Of a stretch of 5,687 nt of DNA, positions 1-5,687 are shown in pieces. The position numbers and the translations under genes are program-made. Source of the DNA: Chitinophagaceae bacterium (GTDB lineage Bacteria; Bacteroidota; Bacteroidia; Chitinophagales; Chitinophagaceae); the NCBI GenBank assembly GCA_947463755.1, contig CANHUK010000133.1:1-5687 (forward strand), read 5' to 3'. The notes below the pieces were generated by a model, which worked only from the letters and a program-made list of their open reading frames with translations, made no database searches and was not told where the DNA came from. Position 1 is the stretch's first letter. Every line of letters begins with the position of its first letter.

Positions 1-2478
1 GGCAAGCGTTTCGGTGATCCTGCCGATCCACTCTTGTTATCTATCCGTTCCGGTGCGCGCAGGTCGATGCCCGGGATGATGGAAACGATCCTGAACGTGG
101 GCCTGAATCCGGAAACGATCAGGGGTTTGATCACCCAGACGGGTGATGAGCGTTTTGCTTATGATGCCTATCGCCGGCTGATCATGATGTATGCGGATGT
201 GGTGATGGAGAAAGCGGCAGGTGTGGAACCCAAAGGGGGTAAGGGTATCCGAAAGGTTCTGGATGAGAAGCTGGAGGCGGTGAAACATGCGCGTGGTTAT
301 CAGATTGATACGGAGCTGACGGTCGATGAACTCAAGGCACTCGTCGTTGATTTTAAGCAGACCGTGAAAAGGGTGCTTGGGCGATCGTTCCCGGACGATC
401 CATTCGAGCAGTTGTGGGGTGGTGTCGGCGCTGTATTTTCCAGCTGGAACGGCAAGCGGGCGGTGGACTACCGTCGCATCGAGAAGATCCCGGACCAGTG
501 GGGCACAGCGGTCAATGTTCAGTCGATGGTCTTCGGGAACATGGGCATGGACAGTGCGACGGGTGTTGCCTTCACCCGTAATCCCGGCACCGGCGAAAAT
601 CAATTCTACGGAGAGTATCTCCTCAATGCCCAGGGAGAGGATGTGGTGGCCGGAACGCGTACGCCGGCGCCTGTGAATGCCTATTCACGTAACGATCAGA
701 GTGCGCACCTGCCGACCCTTGAGGAGATCATGCCGAAGCTCTACCAGGAGCTCGACGGATATCAGCGCAGGCTGGAGCGACATTATACGGATATGCAGGA
801 CCTTGAATTTACCATTGAGCGCGGAAAGTTATATATGCTGCAATGCAGGGTGGGCAAGCGAAACGGGGTGGCGGCCGTCCGCATGGCCATTGAGATGTAC
901 CGGGAGAAGCTCATTTCCGCGCAGACGGCCATCCATCGGGTGGCTCCCAATCAGTTGGTGGAGTTGCTGCTGCCGATGCTGGATCCGGACGCGGAGCAGT
1001 TGAGCCAGCCCATCGCCAAAGGCCTGCCGGCGGGGCCGGGTGGCGCGAAAGGCCGGGTGGTCTTCACTTCTGCTGATGCGGTGCAGTGGGCATCACGCGG
1101 TGAGCAGGTGATCATGGTACGGGAGGAGACCTCTCCCGAAGATGTGGACGGCATGCACAAGTCGCAGGCCATTCTGACCACGAAGGGCGGGATGACCTCG
1201 CATGCGGCGCTGGTCGCGCGTGGCTGGGGCAAATGTTGCATCGTCGGCTGTGGTGAGATCGAGATCCATCCGGAGACCAAGTCGTTCAGGACGAAGACCG
1301 GACAGGTTGTCCATGAGGGAGACTGGGTCAGTCTCAACGGATCGAAGGGACTGGTTTACGAAGGATCCCTGCCGCTGGTGGATATTGATTTGAGCAAGAA
1401 TACTTCTTATCGCGATTTCATGAAGCTGGTGGACAGGCACAGGGTGATGGGGGTGCGTACAAATGCGGATACAGCCCATGATGCGGCCACGGCCCTGTCG
1501 TTTGGTGCAGAGGGCATCGGATTGTTCCGAACCGAGCATATGTTCTACGGAGAAGGCAGTGAGAAGCCGCTGTTCCTCTTGCGTAAGATGATCGTCAGCA
1601 AGACGGAGAAGGAGCGTCGGACGGCATTGAACGAGTTGTTCAGGTATGTGAAGCAGGATATCAAGGATACGATGAAGGTGATGAGTGGTCATCCGGTCAC
1701 CATTCGTCTGCTGGATCCTCCGCTGCATGAATTCGTACCACATGATCCTGCGCGGCTGCACGAGCTGAGCAAGGAGCTTGGGATCAGTGTCAGCATACTG
1801 CGTCGTCGGGTGTTATCGCTTCATGAAAACAATCCCATGTTAGGTCACAGGGGTGTCAGGTTGGGCATCAGTTATCCGGAGATCACGGAGATGCAGGTGC
1901 GAGCCATTCTGGAAGCGGCGGCCGAATTGAACAAGGCCGGGAAGAAGGCATTTCCTGAGATCATGATACCGGTTACCTGCACCGCCAATGAGCTGGTGCA
2001 TCAGCGCGCCATTGTTACGCGCGTGTATGCTGAGGTTTGTGCGGCAAAGGGCATAAGCAAGATCCCCTTTCTCTTCGGTACGATGATCGAGATCCCCCGA
2101 GCGGCTCTGATGGCGGGCGAGATGGCGGAGTATGCGGATTTTTTCAGTTTTGGAACGAACGATCTAACGCAGATGAGTTTCGGTTTCAGTCGCGATGACA
2201 TTGGGGGCTTCCTCCCGAATTATCTGGCTCAAAAGATCCTGAGCGAAGATCCTTTCCAAAGCATCGATCAGGAAGGGGTGGGTGAACTGGTTCGGTTAGG
2301 TACCGAACGTGGTCGTCAGATCAGGAAGAAACTGAAGGTTGGCATCTGCGGAGAGCACGGAGGTGATCCGGAGAGTGTGAAATTCTTCCATCGGATGGGA
2401 TTGAATTATGTGAGTTGTTCACCATTCAGGGTACCGATCGCGCGGCTGGCTGCGGCGCAGGCCGCACTTTCAACATAA
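1..2478 (+). CDS. ppdK: Pyruvate, phosphate dikinase (5'-truncated by window edge)
   Basis: This cytosolic enzyme interconverts pyruvate + ATP + Pi and PEP + AMP + PPi, linking glycolysis and gluconeogenesis. The frame is open from base 1, so the TTG at 34 is an internal Leu codon and not a start. From memory of the Clostridium symbiosum enzyme, about 76 N-terminal residues are missing, including the Gly-rich GGKG loop; full length would be about 900 residues. Visible, counting codon 1 at base 1: the nucleotide-binding IRSGAR (15-20), GTAVNVQ (168-174), GVAFTRNP (188-195), E269 and Q281; the swivelling phosphohistidine domain GGMTSHA with catalytic His401; and the PEP/pyruvate TIM barrel with RLLDPPLHEF (from 569), GHRG (615-618), GTNDLTQ (718-724) and the catalytic Cys783 in GICGEHGG. 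The C-terminus ends in the usual SCSPFRVPIARLAAAQAAL. About 20 extra residues seem to lie in the N-terminal domain compared with the clostridial enzyme. All key residues are present, so it should be active. A terminator follows the stop codon. Confidence 0.98.
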   Translation, partial: GKRFGDPADPLLLSIRSGARRSMPGMMETILNVGLNPETIRGLITQTGDERFAYDAYRRLIMMYADVVMEKAAGVEPKGGKGIRKVLDEKLEAVKHARGYQIDTELTVDELKALVVDFKQTVKRVLGRSFPDDPFEQLWGGVGAVFSSWNGKRAVDYRRIEKIPDQWGTAVNVQSMVFGNMGMDSATGVAFTRNPGTGENQFYGEYLLNAQGEDVVAGTRTPAPVNAYSRNDQSAHLPTLEEIMPKLYQELDGYQRRLERHYTDMQDLEFTIERGKLYMLQCRVGKRNGVAAVRMAIEMYREKLISAQTAIHRVAPNQLVELLLPMLDPDAEQLSQPIAKGLPAGPGGAKGRVVFTSADAVQWASRGEQVIMVREETSPEDVDGMHKSQAILTTKGGMTSHAALVARGWGKCCIVGCGEIEIHPETKSFRTKTGQVVHEGDWVSLNGSKGLVYEGSLPLVDIDLSKNTSYRDFMKLVDRHRVMGVRTNADTAHDAATALSFGAEGIGLFRTEHMFYGEGSEKPLFLLRKMIVSKTEKERRTALNELFRYVKQDIKDTMKVMSGHPVTIRLLDPPLHEFVPHDPARLHELSKELGISVSILRRRVLSLHENNPMLGHRGVRLGISYPEITEMQVRAILEAAAELNKAGKKAFPEIMIPVTCTANELVHQRAIVTRVYAEVCAAKGISKIPFLFGTMIEIPRAALMAGEMAEYADFFSFGTNDLTQMSFGFSRDDIGGFLPNYLAQKILSEDPFQSIDQEGVGELVRLGTERGRQIRKKLKVGICGEHGGDPESVKFFHRMGLNYVSCSPFRVPIARLAAAQAALST

Positions 2479-2507
2479 GTTGGGTTTTGGTTCTTAGTTT
2501 GACTTAC

Positions 2508-2541
2508 GGGTCGCCTTTTCAGGCGACCTTCTTTTTTATTT
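2508..2541 (+). terminator. Rho-independent terminator of ppdK
   Basis: A perfect 7-bp stem, GGTCGCC (2509-2515) with GGCGACC (2522-2528), encloses a 6-base loop (TTTTCA). A G-U pair (2508/2529) could extend it. The T-rich tract TTCTTTTTTATTT (2529-2541) follows directly. It starts 30 bp after the ppdK stop and should separate ppdK from the downstream genes. Confidence 0.93.
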
Positions 2542-2574
2542 ACATGCATCAGTCATGTCCCACATCTTTTCATT

Positions 2575-2590
2575 TATGACCCTGGTCATA
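2575..2590. promoter_or_regulatory. Palindromic operator, Crp/Fnr-like geometry
   Basis: TATGACC-CT-GGTCATA is a perfect 7-bp inverted repeat with a 2-base centre. Written as ATGAC-N4-GTCAT it has the spacing of FNR/DNR-family sites (TTGAT-N4-ATCAA and the TTGAC variants). Its centre lies about 86 bp upstream of the predicted transcription start of the YceI gene. It is followed by neither a T-run nor a gene end, so it is better read as a protein-binding site than as a terminator. The family assignment is inferred from geometry only. Confidence 0.55.
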
Positions 2591-2627
2591 TTTTTCTGTA
2601 ATAAAAATCACACATTCAGCAAGTTCA

Positions 2628-2634
2628 GGTCATA
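2628..2634 (+). promoter_or_regulatory. Second copy of operator half-site
   Basis: GGTCATA exactly repeats the right arm of the palindrome at 2584-2590, 44 bp further on (about four helical turns). A symmetric site using this half would centre near 2626.5, roughly -42 from the predicted transcription start. That is the classic position for a Crp/Fnr class II activator. The opposite half (around 2619-2625) does not match, so this may be a degenerate site or chance. Confidence 0.3.
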
Positions 2635-2655
2635 CCCCACCGAAAAGATGGAATA

Positions 2656-2663
2656 TACTTTTG
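2656..2663 (+). promoter_or_regulatory. Bacteroidota -7 promoter element
   Basis: TACTTTTG is an exact match to TAnnTTTG, the -7 element used by the primary sigma factor of Bacteroidota. No TTG is seen at the expected -33 position, which suggests reliance on an activator. Transcription should begin near 2668-2671. This leaves a leader of about 36-39 bases before the ATG at 2707 and almost none before the ATG at 2674. Confidence 0.65.
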
Positions 2664-2706
2664 ATAAGTAAATATGAATGTGGCACGAACCCGTAAAGAT
2701 CAACAT

Positions 2707-3309
2707 ATGAATCGAAGTACATTAAAACGTACTGCATTGACAGTATGCATGTTAAGTGTTTTTCATGTGATGTCTTTTCGTGTGCCTGCGCAGACCACCT
2801 ATGGTTCGCAGACGGTGAATACGGTGATCGAAGGCACTTCCAACATTCACGACTGGGAACTCATTTCATCCAGGGGCTCGTGCACCATGCTGTTGAACCT
2901 GGATGCTACCGGTAAGTTAACGGGCATCGGAAATGTGCAGTATGTGATCCAAGTCAATACCCTGAAGAGCAAGCATGGTAGTCAGCTGGATAACAATGCT
3001 TACAAGGCCATGAATGCAGAAGATCATCCGGTCATCAGATTCTCCGGGACAAATGGCAGTGTAAATCCTGCTGCCAATGGTATGTATGCAGTGACAGTAC
3101 CCGGAAAGTTGAGCATATCCAGTGGCGCCAGGGATGTTGTACTCACTGCAATGGTTAAAGTGAATGCCGATCGAAGTGTTACCATCGATGGTGTTCAGCA
3201 ATTGAAGACGACAGATTACAATGTCAAGGCCATCAGCATCATGTTGGGTGCGATCAAGACGAGTCCGGACGTAACGGTGAAATTCAATATGAACGTGAGA
3301 CCACAGTAA
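2707..3309 (+). CDS. Secreted YceI-like (lipocalin-fold) protein 1
   Basis: A 200-residue exported protein of the YceI family, whose characterised members are lipocalin-like barrels that bind polyisoprenoid chains. Residues 1-28 form a signal peptide: basic start with R3, K7 and R8, hydrophobic core about 10-24, likely cleavage after PA-28 before QTT. YceI hallmarks are IEGTSNIHDWEL (41-52), the central LKSKHGSQLDNNAYKAM (86-102), DHPVIRF (106-112), a GKLSISSGARDVVL-type strand, LKTTDYNVKA (166-175) and the closing GAIKTSPDVTVKFNM strand. The mature part has one Cys (59). An upstream in-frame ATG at 2674 would add 11 residues. I prefer 2707 because it gives a normal signal peptide and because 2674 lies almost on the predicted transcription start. 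It is the first gene of a probable operon and is followed 40 bp later by an outer-membrane barrel gene. The ligand is unknown. Confidence 0.88.
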   Translation: MNRSTLKRTALTVCMLSVFHVMSFRVPAQTTYGSQTVNTVIEGTSNIHDWELISSRGSCTMLLNLDATGKLTGIGNVQYVIQVNTLKSKHGSQLDNNAYKAMNAEDHPVIRFSGTNGSVNPAANGMYAVTVPGKLSISSGARDVVLTAMVKVNADRSVTIDGVQQLKTTDYNVKAISIMLGAIKTSPDVTVKFNMNVRPQ

Positions 3310-3349
3310 TCCCTTATCAAGACTTTTTAATTAAATCAATATCATCGTT

Positions 3350-4720
3350 ATGAAACGAGTTCAACTCAGCAGTGGTTCTATCCTGCTCACGGCAGGCCTG
3401 ATGCTGTCAAATGTGACCATCGGCCAGGGAAATTCCACCATCCGGGAGGTGCTGAATAACTATGACAGCATGCAGAACTTCCGGTATTATGACCAGCGTG
3501 GCATCAATGTATTTGAGACTCCTAAGGACAACGTGACCTTCCAGGGATTCAAAGTCAGGTTTGGCGCAGGTTTCACGCAACAGTTCCAAAGTTTGAAGCA
3601 TGAGAACAAGCTGGCTGCCGGTTATCAGTCCACGAACAAGCTTTTTGCATTGCAATCGGGTTTCATGACCGCTCAGGCGAATCTGTATACAGACGTGCAA
3701 CTGGCTGATGGTATTCGTTTGAATCTCACAACTTATTTGTCGGCGAGGCATCATAACGAAGCCTGGGTGAAGGGTGGTTTCATACAGTTCGATAAGCTGC
3801 CATTTAAAGGTCAATTCTGGGATGATCTGATGAAGATCACCACGATCAAGGTTGGTCACTTCGAGGTAAACTATGGTGATGGTCACTTCAGGCGTCCGGA
3901 TGGTGGTCACACTTTGTACACCCCCTTCATGGAGCAGAATATCATGGATGCCTTCGCCACCGAAATCGGGGGAGAAGTTTATCTCCGGAAGAATGGGCTG
4001 ATCGGCATGATCGGCGTAACGAATGGTATGATCAAGGGTCATGTAGATTCAACCTATCCTACCACGGCAGATCCGAATATCAAGCGGAATCCTTCCCTGA
4101 TCCTGAAGGGTGGATTTGACAAACAGCTCAATGATGATCTTCGGTTACGCATGACCGGTAGTTTTTATACCAATAGCAGTTCTGCAGGCAGTGGTCTGAC
4201 TTTGTATAGTGGCGACCGCACGGGTTCCAACTATCAGAATGTGATGGAGAAGGTTCCTTATGGTACGGCGGTGCCTGCATACACGGCAATGTATACATCC
4301 GGTCGTTTCAACCCGGGATTCAGCAAGACCGTGAATGCACTGATGTTCAATGTCTTCATGAAGTATGGCGGTTTCGAGCTATTCGGTACACTTGAGAATG
4401 CCAGAGGTCGTTCGAAGACGGAAACTGCAGATCGCAAGTTCAATCAGATGGTCATCGAGGGTGTGTATCGGTTGGGAGCTGAAGAAAAACTGTTCATCGG
4501 AGCCAAGTACAATACCGTGAAGGGACGTCCTGCAGGTGCGACGTTCACCGGGGATATTACCATCAATCGTACGGCACTGGCCGCAGGTTGGTTCGTGACG
4601 CGCAATGTACTCGCCAAGCTGGAGCTTGTGAACCAGAAGTATGTAGATTTTCCCACCAGCGATCATCGGGCGGGCGGACGTTTCAATGGTCTGGTGGTGG
4701 AAGCTGTCGTAGGCTTCTGA
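3350..4720 (+). CDS. Outer-membrane beta-barrel protein, porin-like, function unknown
   Basis: A 456-residue protein with a signal peptide (K2 R3, hydrophobic 10-24, likely cut near G25/Q26). It then shows alternating amphipathic strands rich in Gly and aromatics (for example VRFGAGFTQQF, FELFGTLENA, LFIGAKYNTV) and ends in VVEAVVGF with terminal Phe456. That C-terminus is the classic signal for barrel insertion into the outer membrane. There is no TonB box or plug domain, so it is not a TonB-dependent receptor, and its size suits a barrel of roughly 16-18 strands. The most distinctive segment is 169-211, with GHFEVNYGDGHFRRPDGG, NIMDAFATEIGGEVY and then a GVTNGMIKG strand. From memory this recurs in unnamed Bacteroidota outer-membrane proteins, and its His, Arg and Asp residues could line a pore or bind a ligand. 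The gene sits between two YceI genes, 40 bp after one and 69 bp before the other, with no internal promoter seen. Substrate unknown. Confidence 0.8.
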   Translation: MKRVQLSSGSILLTAGLMLSNVTIGQGNSTIREVLNNYDSMQNFRYYDQRGINVFETPKDNVTFQGFKVRFGAGFTQQFQSLKHENKLAAGYQSTNKLFALQSGFMTAQANLYTDVQLADGIRLNLTTYLSARHHNEAWVKGGFIQFDKLPFKGQFWDDLMKITTIKVGHFEVNYGDGHFRRPDGGHTLYTPFMEQNIMDAFATEIGGEVYLRKNGLIGMIGVTNGMIKGHVDSTYPTTADPNIKRNPSLILKGGFDKQLNDDLRLRMTGSFYTNSSSAGSGLTLYSGDRTGSNYQNVMEKVPYGTAVPAYTAMYTSGRFNPGFSKTVNALMFNVFMKYGGFELFGTLENARGRSKTETADRKFNQMVIEGVYRLGAEEKLFIGAKYNTVKGRPAGATFTGDITINRTALAAGWFVTRNVLAKLELVNQKYVDFPTSDHRAGGRFNGLVVEAVVGF

Positions 4721-4733
4721 TGTGAGAAACACT

Positions 4734-4780
4734 GAACTGAAAAGCAGGGTTTTCAGACAGGGAGCCCGGCTTTCAGGTTC
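4734..4780 (+). repeat. Two mutually exclusive intergenic hairpins
   Basis: CTGAAAA (4737-4743) pairs perfectly with TTTTCAG (4750-4756) across a 6-base loop. The same left arm, starting at 4734 (GAACTGAAAAGC), can instead pair imperfectly with GCTTTCAGGTTC (4769-4780). Both hairpins lie in the gap between the barrel gene and the second YceI gene. No T-run follows, so this is not a standard terminator. It could be an RNA processing or stability element, or chance. Confidence 0.35.
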
Positions 4781-4789
4781 ATTCCCGTC

Positions 4790-5401
4790 ATGCCAATCAG
4801 ATCTCATATGAAAGGGTTTTTTTTCATGCTGTCGTTTCTCCTGATTGCATTCGTGCCCCCAACGTATGTTCAGACGACGTGGGTGGTAGAGACGGGGAGC
4901 AGGCTGGTGATCGACGGCAGTTCGAATGTGAACACTTTCAGTTGTGTGGTCAAGAAGTATCTGCAATGCGATACGTTGCGCATGTTTGCTGAGGGTCGGA
5001 CGCGCAGGCTCCGTTTCAGTCAGTGTACGATCCACATTGATGTAGGTCAGATCGATTGCAGTCATCGTTTCATCACTTCGGATCTGCGCAAGACGTTGAA
5101 GTATCCGGAATACGCGTACATGAAGATCCACTTCGTGTCGCTTGACGATCCGTTTCCTGTTACAGCCTCCCAACGGATCAGGGGTGTTGTTGACATCGAA
5201 CTGGCGGGCCGGACAAAGCGGATTGATCTGTGGTTTGATGTCAGTCATCAGGCTTCGGGCAGGTTGCTGCACCTATCCGGTCAGAAGGAGATCATGTTTT
5301 CAGATTTCAAACTGGAACCACCGAGTAAGATGGCTGGTATGATCAGGATCCATGAAGAGTTGAAGGTCAATGTTGATCTGTTCTTCAGGCGTGCAGACTA
5401 G
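4790..5401 (+). CDS. Secreted YceI-like protein 2, four-cysteine variant
   Basis: A 203-residue exported protein, divergent from the first YceI protein but with the same layout. After a signal peptide (hydrophobic about 10-24, likely cut near V27/Q28) come VIDGSSNVNTFSC (39-51), DLRKTLKYPEYAYMKIHF (97-114), a GVVDIELAGRTKRIDL strand pair, and a C-terminal segment LHLSGQKEIMFSDFKLEPPS followed by KMAGMIRIHEELKVNVDLFF. The mature part has four cysteines (51, 59, 78, 89), all in the N-terminal half, so two disulfides are possible in the periplasm; protein 1 has only one Cys. The first ATG (4790) is given here. The in-frame ATG at 4808 yields an equally good signal peptide (MKGFFFMLSFLL...), and neither start has a clear ribosome-binding site. 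The next gene begins 32 bp later. A lipid-binding role is inferred from the fold family only. Confidence 0.78.
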   Translation: MPIRSHMKGFFFMLSFLLIAFVPPTYVQTTWVVETGSRLVIDGSSNVNTFSCVVKKYLQCDTLRMFAEGRTRRLRFSQCTIHIDVGQIDCSHRFITSDLRKTLKYPEYAYMKIHFVSLDDPFPVTASQRIRGVVDIELAGRTKRIDLWFDVSHQASGRLLHLSGQKEIMFSDFKLEPPSKMAGMIRIHEELKVNVDLFFRRAD

Positions 5402-5433
5402 TCATCCATTTATTTACCCATCAATATTCAACC

Positions 5434-5687
5434 ATGAAAAAGGCGATCGTTGCCGGGCTCACAGCGGGGGTTGTGTTGCTGATCCTGAGTTTGCTGTTAT
5501 TTTTTCTGCAGGTCAAATGCTTCCCTGGCCTGGCAGAGCTTTACTGGAGTGACATGTTCCGATGGTCGGATGCCTCGACCGACTGGATGTTCTATGCCCA
5601 TCCATTTGTGTTGAGTTTCGCCTTGAAGTGGTTCTGGGAGCGATACAAGGATGTATTCTCCGGCAGCAACATCCTCAGGGCATTTGA
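5434..5687 (+). CDS. Small inner-membrane protein, function unknown (3' end outside window)
   Basis: An open frame of 84 complete codons starts at ATG 5434 and runs off the window end. It begins MKKAIVAGLTAGVVLLILSL, with one strong transmembrane helix at about residues 4-27. An aromatic-rich stretch follows (FPGLAELYWSDMF, 30-42; DWMFYAHPFVLSFALKWFWERY, starting at 50), in which AHPFVLSFALKWFW (55-68) looks like a second membrane helix ending in basic residues. I do not recognise a named family. The gene follows YceI protein 2 by 32 bp, with AT-rich DNA and no Shine-Dalgarno before it, like the upstream starts, so it is probably the fourth gene of the same operon. The Lys-Lys start and hydrophobic helix without an A-X-A cleavage site suggest a membrane anchor rather than a cleaved signal peptide. 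Confidence 0.7.
   Translation, partial: MKKAIVAGLTAGVVLLILSLLLFFLQVKCFPGLAELYWSDMFRWSDASTDWMFYAHPFVLSFALKWFWERYKDVFSGSNILRAF

Noticed and set aside
34..36. TTG as the start codon of ppdK
   Set aside because: The frame is open back to base 1, and the residues before it (GKRFGDPADP) match the ppdK family, so the gene starts outside the window.
37..603. Reverse-strand frame of 188 codons opposite ppdK
   Set aside because: It lies fully inside ppdK, has no recognisable domain and is rich in His/Arg in the way antisense frames often are. The same holds for the other antisense frames at 951-1337, 1093-1761, 3407-4042 and 4379-5272.
1191..1206. Thr next to catalytic His in ppdK as evidence of PDRP-type regulation
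   Set aside because: GGMTSHA is conserved in PPDK enzymes generally, and no regulatory-protein gene is present in the window, so it says nothing specific here.
2575..2590. Palindrome as a second terminator for ppdK
   Set aside because: The 2-base centre cannot form a hairpin loop without opening pairs, and a strong terminator already lies at 2508-2541.
3310..3349. Promoter or terminator between YceI 1 and the barrel gene
   Set aside because: The gap is AT-rich, with CTTTTTAATTAAAT, but has no TAnnTTTG match and no stem-loop.
5370..5552. 60-codon + strand frame overlapping the end of YceI 2
   Set aside because: It overlaps both YceI 2 and the better-supported membrane-protein frame at 5434, and its translation has no protein-like features.

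Overview
The window most likely comes from a member of the Bacteroidota, possibly Chitinophagales or Sphingobacteriales-like (inference). The signs are: a match to the Bacteroidota -7 promoter consensus TAnnTTTG; starts preceded by AT-rich DNA with no Shine-Dalgarno motif; signal peptides ending in A-Q or G-Q; and an outer-membrane barrel family that I associate with this phylum. All genes lie on the + strand and no reading frame is broken.

Region 1 (1-2541) is the 3' nine-tenths of pyruvate phosphate dikinase (ppdK). It is followed by a strong intrinsic terminator, so it is a transcription unit separate from what follows.

Region 2 (2542-2706) is a compact regulatory region. It holds a near-perfect palindrome with the geometry of a Crp/Fnr-family operator (ATGAC-N4-GTCAT), a second copy of one half-site 44 bp downstream, and a Bacteroidota -7 element that has no -33 partner. 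This is the arrangement expected of an activator-dependent promoter.

Region 3 (2707-5687) is a probable four-gene envelope operon. In order it encodes a secreted YceI-like protein, a 456-residue outer-membrane beta-barrel of unknown function, a second and divergent YceI-like protein with four cysteines, and the start of a small inner-membrane protein that runs off the window. The gaps are 40, 69 and 32 bp, and none contains a convincing terminator or -7 element.

YceI proteins are lipocalin-like barrels, and characterised members bind polyisoprenoid lipids. A plausible but unproven reading is that the cassette places two periplasmic lipid- or quinone-binding carriers beside an outer-membrane barrel and an inner-membrane protein, switched on by a redox-, oxygen- or NO-responsive Crp/Fnr regulator. 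No RNA genes, mobile elements, CRISPR arrays or pseudogenes were seen.
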